IMG/VR virus record: IMGVR_UViG_3300013133_000059
Span: 1-25,561 of that record
Direction: 5' to 3' (one strand)
Length of the DNA stretch: 25,561 bases
DNA from: a virus
Shown: positions 12,886 through 20,039 of the stretch, one piece after another
Layout of the letters: each line of letters begins with the position of its first letter
How positions within the stretch are numbered: the stretch's first letter is position 1
Translations under genes and position numbers: made by a program
Notes under the pieces: model-generated
What the model saw: only the letters and a program-made list of their open reading frames with translations
Told to the model about the DNA's origin: nothing
The model's database searches: none

Positions 12886-14483
12886 TAGGCCGTGGTCTCC
12901 AGGTACCCGAGGGCGCCCGCGTTCGCGTCGTCGATCCCCGCGAGGACATCCCCACGCGTGAAGGGCCCCGACGTGTTGATCGTCTGGTTGATCGTCTGGT
13001 TGATCGTCGGAGCCGGCGCGTTTGACGCGAACAGGGCAGACGCGGGCCCGAGAAGCGCACGTGCGCCGGTCCCGAGGATCCCGGGCGCCGATGTCCCGTC
13101 GGTGTTCCCTCCGCCGGGGGCGACGTCCCCGCGACCCCCGCCGAAGTCCAGGGAGGGCAACCTCAAGGCCTCGGCGAACGCGGTAGAGAACTCCGTTGCG
13201 ATCGTCGATGCGATCTCGGAGACGTTCGCCGAGGCCTTGAGCTTCTCGACGAACCGCTTCGCCGCGTCGACGGCCGCGAGCGCGAAGAACCCGGCGATCC
13301 CGAGAACCTGCGACTTCACGAATTCGACGAACCCCACGACGATCTTTTGCCCTTCCGTCGCTACGTTGTTCCCCACCGCATCGAACGCATCTTGCACACC
13401 CTGAGGGATCTCATCCGCGAACAGGGAGACGATCGACGCGCCGACAGAGGAGAGCGTCTCCTCGATCGCCTCGAACGGACTCTTATCCCGGAGGCGATCG
13501 CTAAGCGCGCCAAGGTCCTCTTTCGCCTGCTTGAAGATCGACGCGCCCGCGCCCTCCCCGAAGATCAGATCGAGGAGGCGACCCGTCGCGGACTCCCCGC
13601 CCTCGAGGCCTACGCGGAGATCGTCGACGATCAGATACGCCGCCGCGATCAACGCGATCATGGGCAGCCATGGTGCGAGCATTCGCAACCCCGCGACGGC
13701 ACCCGCAACGCCGAGGATAGCCATTGCTGTTTCGAGGCGTTGCGCTCCGCGTTCGCCACGCGTGAACGCGGAGACGGTCTCCCCGACCTTCGTGATCACC
13801 GTCTCAAGCGCGGGGAAGAGCTCCTTACCGATCGCGGCCTTGACCGCGCGCGTGCGGACTTCCCACCGCACCATGGAGTCGTCGAACGCGTTGATGTCGC
13901 GGAGGGCCTCCTCTCCGAGGCCTCCGCCGAGTCGATCGAGCTCGCCGAGTAGGAGGTCGAGGCCTTCCGCGCCGTTGGCGAACATCGGCGCGAGCTTCGC
14001 GCCCGGCTTGCCTAGGATCTCGAGCGCCGCCTTGACTCTCGCGCTCGGGTCCTCGAGCGATCCGATCGCGAGACCCACTTCGCGGAACAGGGCGGTCGTT
14101 TCCTTCGCGTTGCCGCCCGCGTCTCGCACGTCCACGCCAAGGGCCTTGAACGCCTTCTCGTTCCCCTCCGCGTTCTTCTGAAGGATCAGGAGACCCCGCG
14201 CCAAGGTGTCCTGGTTCGCGCCCGAGAGCTCCGCCGCAAGGCCCCACTTCTGAAGATCGCCCGTCGAGACGGAGAGCTGGTCCGAGAGGTCCTGTAGCTG
14301 CGTCGCCTGTTGCGTGAGCCCCTCGACGAACCCGCGGATCCCTTGGACGATCTCCGCGGAGGAGTAGAACTGCGCATAGCCTCGGAGCTGCTCCCCGAGC
14401 TTGTCGACGGCCTGACCGCCGGCCTTGATCTGCGCGGTCGGGATCCGAACGTCGAACTGTGCTAGGAGCTCTCTTAGTGCCAC
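12885..14483 (-). CDS. Tape measure protein
   Basis: This protein sets tail length and is threaded through the tube. The 532 residues are mostly helical. A hydrophobic stretch at about residues 253-287 (LGVAGAVAGLRMLAP, then PMIALIAAAYLIV) is of the kind thought to enter the host membrane. At roughly 1.5 angstrom per residue it predicts a tail near 80 nm. The C-terminal region is Gly-rich and then has three INQT/INTS units (PTINQTINQTINTSGPF) encoded by a 12-bp tandem repeat. The GTG start has a distant GGAAGG upstream, so the first residues are uncertain. The stop shares one base with the next ATG (TAATG). Confidence 0.88.
   Translation of the reverse strand: MALRELLAQFDVRIPTAQIKAGGQAVDKLGEQLRGYAQFYSSAEIVQGIRGFVEGLTQQATQLQDLSDQLSVSTGDLQKWGLAAELSGANQDTLARGLLILQKNAEGNEKAFKALGVDVRDAGGNAKETTALFREVGLAIGSLEDPSARVKAALEILGKPGAKLAPMFANGAEGLDLLLGELDRLGGGLGEEALRDINAFDDSMVRWEVRTRAVKAAIGKELFPALETVITKVGETVSAFTRGERGAQRLETAMAILGVAGAVAGLRMLAPWLPMIALIAAAYLIVDDLRVGLEGGESATGRLLDLIFGEGAGASIFKQAKEDLGALSDRLRDKSPFEAIEETLSSVGASIVSLFADEIPQGVQDAFDAVGNNVATEGQKIVVGFVEFVKSQVLGIAGFFALAAVDAAKRFVEKLKASANVSEIASTIATEFSTAFAEALRLPSLDFGGGRGDVAPGGGNTDGTSAPGILGTGARALLGPASALFASNAPAPTINQTINQTINTSGPFTRGDVLAGIDDANAGALGYLETTA
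12975..13008. repeat. 12-bp tandem repeat in the tape measure gene
   Basis: The unit gttgatcgtctg occurs twice exactly (12975-12986 and 12987-12998), then as a partial third copy (12999-13008). It encodes the repeated Asn-Gln-Thr-Ile of the C-terminal region. Repeat-number change here would alter the tape measure protein by four residues per unit. Confidence 0.8.
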
Positions 14484-14492
14484 GGTGTCCGG

Positions 14493-14720
14493 TCAACCTT
14501 CCGCCGCTTCGGCCTCGTCAAAGGCTCGCGCGATCTCCGCGTAGCTTACCACGTCTTCGAGCGACCATGACGCCTCGACCTCAACCAGCGTCGCGCGTCG
14601 GTCCCACACGGGACGCCAGATCCACCAGTCGATCCCCTCGGGGATCTCGATCCGCTTCGCGCCCTTCCGTGGTCTCAGGGGCGGGGCGCTGGCGAGTGCG
14701 GCCGCCCGGGTAGAAAATCC
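14493..14720 (-). CDS. T-type extension of the tail chaperone, reached by -1 frameshift
   Basis: This open frame has no ATG, GTG or TTG start near the end of the G-type gene. It lies in the -1 frame relative to that gene. Entry at the GGATTTT site would give a fusion of about 185 residues whose last ~75 come from this frame (with IDWWIWRPVWDRRATL and YAEIARAFDEAEAAEG). A Trp-rich core followed by an acidic helix is plausible for the domain that contacts the tail tube. It stops 9 bp before the tape-measure start. A CTG start at the G-type stop (CTGA) is an alternative. Confidence 0.6.
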   Translation of the reverse strand, partial: GFSTRAAALASAPPLRPRKGAKRIEIPEGIDWWIWRPVWDRRATLVEVEASWSLEDVVSYAEIARAFDEAEAAEG

Positions 14721-15049
14721 AGGACGTTGATCCGGAGGCACAGATCGAGGAGCGCCATGGTGTCGGGGAACCCGTAGAGATCGGTCTCCCGTAGCGCGCG
14801 CCACGCCCGCGCCTCGAGGAGTTCCACGCCCTCCGCCGTCTTCGGCGTCTGTGCGAACTCCGTCGACCCGAGCGCGAGATCGAAAAGCTTCGCGAAGTCC
14901 TCTTCGCCGAGGGCACCCACGGACGTCCCCGCGCCCGCGTTCGTCGCTCCGACGAGTCGACGCATGAGATCCCCCGCGGCGCGCGCGCCCAGTTGCACCA
15001 TGCGCACGTGAGCGCCGCTCGGAAGCGTCAACTCTTCGGTTCGTCTCAC
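14675..15049 (-). CDS. Tail assembly chaperone, G-type frame
   Basis: This 124-residue protein lies between tube and tape measure, where tail assembly chaperones are encoded. It starts with GTG in a GTGA overlap with the tube stop. The opening strand (EELTLPSGAHVRMVQLGARAAGDLMRRL) and the helical DLALGSTEFAQTPKTAEGVE region resemble the gpG-like pattern of a short beta strand plus alpha-helical body. The chaperone wraps the tape measure during tube assembly. A second ORF overlaps its end in the -1 frame, as in lambda G/GT, which supports the assignment. Confidence 0.7.
   Translation of the reverse strand: MRRTEELTLPSGAHVRMVQLGARAAGDLMRRLVGATNAGAGTSVGALGEEDFAKLFDLALGSTEFAQTPKTAEGVELLEARAWRALRETDLYGFPDTMALLDLCLRINVLDFLPGRPHSPAPRP
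14679..14720 (-). promoter_or_regulatory. Predicted -1 ribosomal frameshift signal
   Basis: On the minus strand GGATTTT (14714-14720) is phased GAT TTT in the first frame, so the A-site Phe tRNA can re-pair perfectly after slipping back one base. P-site re-pairing is poor. Six nt later a GGGCGG stem (14702-14707) can pair with CCGCCC (14679-14684) around a 17-nt loop, just before the zero-frame stop. Direction, position and spacing fit phage tail-chaperone frameshifting; the slip site itself is not canonical. Confidence 0.5.
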
Positions 15050-15450
15050 AGAAGGACCGCCTGGAGTACGCCCGTCGCGTTGAACGTCCACACGCGATCG
15101 GTGATCTTCGATCCGATCGTGACCTCCGCTTCTTGTGCGATCGTCGCCTCGCCGATGAACTTTTCCGTCTGCGAGTCGACGACAAGCGGGAGCTTGACGA
15201 GGCCCGCCTTTTTGATCGTCGAGAGGACGACGTTCATCGTGGACCCCTGCAAGAGGGTGAGCTCGATCGTGTAGTCCTTCGCGTTGCCGGGCAGGGCGCA
15301 GTGGACGGAGGTGTCCCCGATCACGTCCGTTACGACCTCGGAGAGAGGACCTCGAGGCGTGATCTTGACCCACCCACCTTCGCCCGCCTCTTGCGAGATC
15401 GTGCCGAAGAAAAAGGAGGACTTCCGGAGATCGTAGGTTTTCGTGCTCAT
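15046..15450 (-). CDS. Tail tube protein, DUF3277 family
   Basis: The product has 134 residues, a normal length for a tube subunit. It matches DUF3277: YDLRKSSFFFGTIS near the start, ITPRGPLSEVVTDVIGD, then LQGSTMNVVLSTIKKA and DSQTEKFIGEATIAQEAEVTIG, ending with the short strand VWTFNATGVLQ. Stacked rings of this protein form the inner tube inside the sheath. It is ATGA-coupled to the sheath gene and GTGA-coupled to the chaperone gene. Confidence 0.88.
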   Translation of the reverse strand: MSTKTYDLRKSSFFFGTISQEAGEGGWVKITPRGPLSEVVTDVIGDTSVHCALPGNAKDYTIELTLLQGSTMNVVLSTIKKAGLVKLPLVVDSQTEKFIGEATIAQEAEVTIGSKITDRVWTFNATGVLQAVLL

Positions 15451-16838
15451 ACGCTGATCGTCCCTTCAATGAAGGCCTTGTGAATCGCGCCCGCGAAGCG
15501 CGCACGGAAGCGGAGGTTCCGCAGCTCACGGTTCGCGCGGTCAGCCGTCGAGGTCTCCGCGATCGAGAGCGGGATCACCGTCGGGCCCTCCGAGATCGGG
15601 TTCCCCTGATCGTCGAACTCCGCCGCGGCGAGCGATCGCGCTTGCGTCGGGGTCGAGGTCTCCGCGTCGAGGACCTGTTGGACGACCGCCGTGATCACGT
15701 TGATCCCGATCTGGCTGAACGGGATCTTCGGGTTGTTCTTCTCGAGGCGGAAGATCGCCTCTTGGATCCGCGCCGCGATCAAGTCGCTCGAGATCCGGAG
15801 GTCGATGAACTCTCCGTTCGGGAGCTTGCCCTCGAACGTGTAGGGGGTCTGTCGCGCGCTCGTGTAGTACGTCGCGCGCTTCGCTCGTAGTGCGGCAACT
15901 TGCCCGCTCGTGAGGTTGTCCGCGACGATCCCCGTGAGTGTCTTGTAGGCCGCGGTCGAAGTTCCGGGGCCGTAGCTGAGGACCGTTGCGAGCATCGCAG
16001 CGTCGCGCATGTCGCCCGAGTCCGACGCGGCGAAAAGTACGAACCCGCAATCGTGCGCCAGCGGGATCAGATCGCTCGCGAGATCGTTCGACACCGCGCC
16101 GTCAGCGACCTCGGAGTTACACGAGCGGACCACCGCAACGCGGCCGTTCGCTTGGCACCAAGCGAGCAGGGCTTTCGCGCTCGCCTCCCCGACGATGTCC
16201 AGGGAGACGCCGTAGAACTCGGCGGCGAAACCCCCCTCCTCCGCCGCGGTGCCGATCGCGGCTAGGTCCGTAGCGAGACCGGGATCCGTAGTGGTCTCCT
16301 CGACGCGGAGCTGAGACGCGGGAGGAAGCTCGCGGAGGCGGAAGAACGTCCCCGCTGCGCCCGTCACGGTGATCACTCCGAGGGCCGCGGCAGCGGTGAT
16401 GTCGACCAGCGGATCGATCAGCGCCGCGATCGCGGTGGCCTCCGCGGCCACGGAGGACGCCGCCGGGACGACGCGCTCGATCTCCGTCGCAAGCCCGTCC
16501 TTGTCGACCACGGTGAAGCGGTAGACGTGACCCTCGACCGCCGTCAGGGGCGAGAGGCGGATCACCATCGTCGGGGGGAGGTTCCGCCGACCGATCACGA
16601 TCCGTTCAGGCTTGCGCGGGAGGGACCGGATCGCGTTCACCGCGATCGCGATCGGGTGCGCGGCGGGGACCCCTAGCGCGGTGATCTCCGAAGCGGCCGT
16701 AGCCGTCGAGAACGTCCGCAAGCGTTCGGGCCAAAACGCGTGGGACGCGAGGAACATCGGCGTACCGAACCCGAGAGCCGTTGGGCTCGCCGTCTGGCGG
16801 GTGATGTTGACCGAAAAAACCGTGTCGAGATCGCTCAT
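15447..16838 (-). CDS. Contractile tail sheath protein, DUF3383 family
   Basis: The sheath subunit contracts to drive the tube through the cell envelope. At 463 residues it shows the DUF3383 layout: an N-terminal VFSVNITRQTASPTALGFG handle strand, a domain with FYGVSLDIVGEASAKALLAWCQAN, a central SYGPGTSTAAYKTLTGIVADNLT segment (compare the usual A-x-K-x-L-x-G motif), and a C-terminal core ending GAIHKAFIEGTISV, the strand that completes the neighbouring subunit's handshake in sheath polymers. Its presence defines the phage as myovirus-type. It overlaps the neck gene by ATGA, and the tube gene likewise. Confidence 0.9.
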   Translation of the reverse strand: MSDLDTVFSVNITRQTASPTALGFGTPMFLASHAFWPERLRTFSTATAASEITALGVPAAHPIAIAVNAIRSLPRKPERIVIGRRNLPPTMVIRLSPLTAVEGHVYRFTVVDKDGLATEIERVVPAASSVAAEATAIAALIDPLVDITAAAALGVITVTGAAGTFFRLRELPPASQLRVEETTTDPGLATDLAAIGTAAEEGGFAAEFYGVSLDIVGEASAKALLAWCQANGRVAVVRSCNSEVADGAVSNDLASDLIPLAHDCGFVLFAASDSGDMRDAAMLATVLSYGPGTSTAAYKTLTGIVADNLTSGQVAALRAKRATYYTSARQTPYTFEGKLPNGEFIDLRISSDLIAARIQEAIFRLEKNNPKIPFSQIGINVITAVVQQVLDAETSTPTQARSLAAAEFDDQGNPISEGPTVIPLSIAETSTADRANRELRNLRFRARFAGAIHKAFIEGTISV

Positions 16839-17374
16839 GGGGTCCGCCTCACGAAGGACCGATCGATCGACTCGATCGATCCGGTGTTGGTGTGAACGCT
16901 AGCGTGAATGCTGAGATCGAGAAAGGTCAGAGATCGTTCTCGACCCTCGACGCGGTAGGGGAGCATCGCGGGGCCCGCGAGGACTTCCCCGAACCCGAGA
17001 TCGTGCGCCTCGAGGACGTCCGACCCTCGAGGCGATCCGAGAGTCGCGCGGAGGGTGCGAAGCGCGACCATCCCAACGTCGGACCTCGTCGGGGCGTTGT
17101 ACCGCACCCGAACCGTGAAGGTCTCACGCTCAACGACCGTCTCCGTCAGGAGGGGCGAAGTCTGCGTTTCGGGCCATGGCCACGCGTCGGGGTCCTCGGC
17201 TTCGCGCTCGCGTCGCACCTCCGACCTCCGACCCACGACGGACGTCGAGAGAAGCTCGAGATCGATCCATTCCGCAAGTCGAAGATCTCGAGGTGAGAGA
17301 AGCTCGAACACCGGGACGGAGACGAGCGATCCCACGACCGCGGCGAATCGACGGAAGGGAGACCCCTCGATCAT
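16835..17374 (-). CDS. Putative neck/tail-terminator protein
   Basis: This 179-residue protein lies directly before the sheath gene, where contractile-tail phages place their tail terminator. It has an N-terminal helix-strand unit (FRRFAAVVGSLVSVPVFELLSPRDLRL), a charged middle (RRSEVRREREAEDP) and C-terminal strands (RSLTFLDLSIHASVHTN). I do not recognise a named motif. The overall layout resembles gp12-like neck proteins. The role is inferred from synteny. ATGA overlaps occur at both ends. Confidence 0.55.
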   Translation of the reverse strand: MIEGSPFRRFAAVVGSLVSVPVFELLSPRDLRLAEWIDLELLSTSVVGRRSEVRREREAEDPDAWPWPETQTSPLLTETVVERETFTVRVRYNAPTRSDVGMVALRTLRATLGSPRGSDVLEAHDLGFGEVLAGPAMLPYRVEGRERSLTFLDLSIHASVHTNTGSIESIDRSFVRRTP

Positions 17375-17835
17375 GGTCCACCCGCCCGGACGCGTCCGCG
17401 GATCGCGGCGCGTTCCTGCCCGGTGTTGATTCTCGGGACGCTCGAACCCTTGCGCTCGATCGTCGCGGGTGCGTTCGGCGGAGGGATCCCCGCGGCGTAC
17501 CGATCTTGGATCTCCCCCGCGAAGACTTGCGCCATTTGATCGAGGGACTGCGCGATCGGCCGGCCCGCACCGACCCCGGACGCCGCGCGTTCTGCCATCG
17601 CGCGGATCGCCTCGGGGCCCTTCTGATCGGCGTAGACAGAGATCGCGGGACGCGCGGGGACCCCTAGTCCGAATTCGTTGATCTCCGCGACTTCGACGAT
17701 CGTTGCCCCACCGTCCTTCCCTGCGCCGCCCTCCTCCGCGTGGATCCCGACGGTCACGCGGAGCGCATCGCCCGAGGCAGTAAGCGCACGCATCACCTTC
17801 GAGTAACCTTTGTCGCGGTCGTAGAACTTCGCCAT
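17371..17835 (-). CDS. Neck/tail-completion protein, HK97 gp10-like
   Basis: The product has 154 residues. The motif AEINEFGLGVPARPAISVYAD at about residues 50-70 matches the conserved (H/N)EFG...PARPF signature of the gp10 / virion-morphogenesis group, which joins head and tail. An early VTVGIHAEEG strand and the C-terminal AGEIQDRYAAGIPPPNAPATIERKGS also fit, because these proteins usually end with a P-P-N-x-x-T pattern. The ATG overlaps the connector stop by one base (TGATG), and the stop overlaps the next start as ATGA. Confidence 0.75.
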   Translation of the reverse strand: MAKFYDRDKGYSKVMRALTASGDALRVTVGIHAEEGGAGKDGGATIVEVAEINEFGLGVPARPAISVYADQKGPEAIRAMAERAASGVGAGRPIAQSLDQMAQVFAGEIQDRYAAGIPPPNAPATIERKGSSVPRINTGQERAAIRGRVRAGGP

Positions 17836-18119
17836 CAGAACACCCGGAGGCCGATCGCGGCCACACCGATCAGCCGATCGAGCTGCGCGCGGTAGGTGGT
17901 GATCGATGCGCCCTTGGCGTCGACCATGCGCGCGTCGACGGAGAAGACACCCGACGCGAGGAGGTCCGCCGCGCGGAGTCCGTGCGCGGTGTCGACGCGA
18001 GGCCCGAAGACCTCGGGGTCCGTGAGGTCCGCGGCTTCCTCGAGCGCACGATCGACGATCGCCACCGGTGCGGAGGCGAACTCCGGGTAGGTCTCGAGGA
18101 AGCGCGCGCGGTCGATCAC
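17835..18119 (-). CDS. Head-tail connector, DUF4054-like
   Basis: This 94-residue helical protein opens with FLETYPEFASAPVAIVDRALEEAADL. It continues with GLRAADLLASGVFS, the pattern of DUF4054 and related gp6/gp15-type connector proteins (a YPEF motif, a helix, an A-x-x-L-L motif). Such proteins form the first ring under the portal. The GTG start overlaps the preceding stop as GTGA, and the stop shares one base with the next ATG. Function is inferred from motif and place. Confidence 0.72.
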   Translation of the reverse strand: MIDRARFLETYPEFASAPVAIVDRALEEAADLTDPEVFGPRVDTAHGLRAADLLASGVFSVDARMVDAKGASITTYRAQLDRLIGVAAIGLRVF

Positions 18120-18475
18120 CTCGAGGCCTTACCCTTCGGCGCCTCGGGAGGCGCGGCGGGTGCGGCGGGCGTCGAACCGTCCGGAGGAGCGGACGTGAGA
18201 GCGCGCGACACGTAGGACTTAGGGAACGAGGCGAGGCCCTCTTCCGCGGCCTCCTTCGCGAGCTCCGCGTGGCGTGCGCGCGCGCGAGGGTCCGTCGACG
18301 GATCCCCGTCGACGAACACGATCCCGGAGGCCTCCGCGTCTGCGATCTTCTTCGGCGTCCCGAGGAACGCGGCAACGTGACCGGCGGGGATCTCCGCGTG
18401 CGCACCCGGAGGGATCGCGGTCCCTGCGAGGTACACGAGGCGGGCGGTGGGGTTGTAGGCGATGCGTTTTTCCAT
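18116..18475 (-). CDS. Hypothetical head-region protein
   Basis: This 119-residue protein follows the capsid gene. The first ~45 residues look like a small beta unit (RIAYNPTARLVYLAGTAIPPG, then EIPAGHVAAFLG). A helical charged middle (RARARHAELAKEAAEEG) and a Pro/Ala-rich tail follow. I do not recognise a family. Similar short proteins occur between capsid and connector genes in phages, where they may bind the capsid or the neck. GAGAG lies directly before the ATG as a weak ribosome site. Its stop overlaps the next start as GTGA. Confidence 0.6.
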   Translation of the reverse strand: MEKRIAYNPTARLVYLAGTAIPPGAHAEIPAGHVAAFLGTPKKIADAEASGIVFVDGDPSTDPRARARHAELAKEAAEEGLASFPKSYVSRALTSAPPDGSTPAAPAAPPEAPKGKASR

Positions 18476-18490
18476 CTCTCGATCCTAGCA

Positions 18491-18542
18491 CGAAGGGCCC
18501 CGATCCAAGCTGCGGATCGAGGCCCTTCGACGCCCGAAGGGC
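18491..18542 (-). terminator. Paired alternative hairpins behind the capsid gene (putative attenuator)
   Basis: In the 74-bp gap after the capsid stop, hairpin I pairs GAAGGGCC (8 bp), then one mismatch and 6 more bp, around a 7-nt loop (18492-18528). Hairpin II pairs GCCCTTCG with CGAAGGGC around a 5-nt loop (18522-18542). Both use the segment at 18521-18529, so they exclude each other. No U-tract follows either, so this is a structured attenuator or mRNA-end protector rather than a textbook intrinsic terminator. Pairing is seen; function is inferred. Confidence 0.6.
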
Positions 18543-18549
18543 GGTGTGG

Positions 18550-19548
18550 TCAGTTGGCTCCGTCGAAGATCCCGTCCACGTAGAGGCAGGCCAGCGGGCG
18601 TTGGATCACCACCCCGCCGAACTCCCCCTCGACGTAGGTGTCGAGGTTGAACCCGCGCGGTTGGGGTGCCGTCTCCTGGTAGTCCACCGGAGCGATCGCG
18701 CGGAGGACCTCGGGGGAGGAGCGGAACATCACGATCCGCGGTCCGTCGGTCTGTGCGTCCGCGAGCGTCGCGTAGGGTGTCGAGACGATCTCGAGGTTGT
18801 CCGTCTGCGAGAGGAACACGTCCACCGTGCGGGAGTCGTAGATCGACACCTGCAACGTACGAAGGATCGTCATGATCGCGGGGCTCACGACCATGACGAA
18901 CGGGGGTTGATGCCGATCGAGGGACTGCTCCATGATCGTCGCAGCGAAGCGGCGGACGTCGCGGATCACTTCGGCACCGGTACGCGCCCCGGCGTCCCAG
19001 TTGCCCACGTAGCCGCTCGCGACGAGCGGGACGTTCGCGTTGTTCAGGAGGCCCGGGATCCCGGTCGCGGTGTCTCCGAGCATCATCACGCGCTCGCGAG
19101 CTTGCTCGATCGAGTCACGTGCCGTGCGCGCGAGCTCTGCGCTCGGGGACATGCCCGCAAGACCCGCGGCCGCGACGTCGCGAAGCGAGTAGGTGAACAT
19201 GGCGCCCCACGGACGGATCGGGGTCGTGATCTCGCGACCGACCGCGGACACGTTCGGGTAATCCGTCGCGTAGTTCGAGATCATCTTCGCCGCGCCGCTC
19301 GGGGTGAGTCGACGCCACGTATGCGTGCGAGATCCGGGAGCGACGCCACCGGGGTCCGGGAGGATCCGCCGGTTGATGTACTCGGGGAATTCGTCGCGGA
19401 CGACGCCCGCCTGGATCGACTCGAGGTCTCGCGAGAAGAGCACCGTGTCCACGGCGTCCTGACGCGTCGAGGTCCCGCGGATCGCGGAGAGCGCGCGACC
19501 CACGAAGGTCTCGCGTTGCGCGCGAGAGAAGAGTTTTACGACGCCCAT
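18550..19548 (-). CDS. Major capsid protein, DUF2184 family
   Basis: This 332-residue protein forms the icosahedral shell. It shows the DUF2184 pattern throughout: FSRDLESIQAGVVRDEFPEY near residue 38, a SGAAKMISNYATDYPNVSAVGREIT stretch, PIRPWGAMFTYSLRDVAAAGLAG, then a GDTATGIPGLLNNANVP loop and a C-terminal strand pair ending in GGVVIQRPLACLYVDGI. These proteins are taken to have the HK97 fold. There is no long N-terminal delta domain, which agrees with scaffolding being supplied by the upstream protease gene. It has the best ribosome site of the head genes and is followed by strong hairpins, consistent with high, separately tuned expression. Confidence 0.9.
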   Translation of the reverse strand: MGVVKLFSRAQRETFVGRALSAIRGTSTRQDAVDTVLFSRDLESIQAGVVRDEFPEYINRRILPDPGGVAPGSRTHTWRRLTPSGAAKMISNYATDYPNVSAVGREITTPIRPWGAMFTYSLRDVAAAGLAGMSPSAELARTARDSIEQARERVMMLGDTATGIPGLLNNANVPLVASGYVGNWDAGARTGAEVIRDVRRFAATIMEQSLDRHQPPFVMVVSPAIMTILRTLQVSIYDSRTVDVFLSQTDNLEIVSTPYATLADAQTDGPRIVMFRSSPEVLRAIAPVDYQETAPQPRGFNLDTYVEGEFGGVVIQRPLACLYVDGIFDGAN

Positions 19549-19551
19549 GGT

Positions 19552-20037
19552 TCAGGTTCCTCCGAGGTTCAGGTAGAAGAGTCCGAGCTGACCAGCGCCA
19601 GCGCCCTGGAGGCACCGCACGCCGATCGCTCGATCGTTCGCGTCGACAACGTTCGTCAGCCGTCCAGCGTCCGCGCCCGTGACGATCCACGAGAGCGTTG
19701 CGAAGTCCGACGGTGCGATCGCGACGGGACAGATCAGCCAGATCGCCCCGCGGCGGAGGAGAGAGACCTCCGCGCCGAGAGGAAACTCCGGCGTCGACTG
19801 CTCACGCGAGAACGGCAGACGGACCGTCACGCCAAGGATCTGCGCGGAGTGTGCGTCCGCGGAGAACACGAGAGCTTGCGTGGCAGGGTTGGTGCCCCAC
19901 CGCATCGCGCGACCCGCGCCGACACCGTCGGCGGTTTCGACGACTCGAGTGATCACCTCGGAGGGGACCCCCTCCGCGATCTGCCCTTCGACTCCGGGTA
20001 CGAACGCGGTGGACATGGAAGTTTGCGGTACGCTCAT
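19552..20037 (-). CDS. Small head protein, probably decoration/cement-like
   Basis: This 161-residue protein sits between protease and major capsid, the usual site of capsid decoration or cement proteins. It is low in charge and beta-rich, with short segments such as GVTVRLPFSREQ and IWLICPVAIAPSD. The early pattern GVPSEVITRVVETADGVGAGRAMRWG resembles gp24-like structural cement proteins, where a glycine-rich turn precedes repeated strands. The ATG follows the protease stop by 2 bp; a second ATG seven codons later is possible. The identification rests on position and general pattern. Confidence 0.6.
   Translation of the reverse strand: MSVPQTSMSTAFVPGVEGQIAEGVPSEVITRVVETADGVGAGRAMRWGTNPATQALVFSADAHSAQILGVTVRLPFSREQSTPEFPLGAEVSLLRRGAIWLICPVAIAPSDFATLSWIVTGADAGRLTNVVDANDRAIGVRCLQGAGAGQLGLFYLNLGGT
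19558..19563 (-). promoter_or_regulatory. Strong Shine-Dalgarno of the major capsid gene
   Basis: GGAGGA on the minus strand lies 9 nt before the capsid ATG and within the last codons of the preceding gene. It is the clearest ribosome site among the head genes, in keeping with the need for high capsid yield. Confidence 0.75.
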
Positions 20038-20039
20038 GA

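Noticed and set aside
18476-18500. Weak promoter-like TTGGAT ... TAGGAT before the 119-residue gene.
   Set aside because: The spacer is 15 bp, both boxes match only four of six bases, and the sequence is explained by the hairpin stem.
18491-18542. Classical rho-independent terminator after the capsid gene.
   Set aside because: Stems are strong but no run of T follows on the transcribed strand, so it is reported only as a putative attenuator/terminator.
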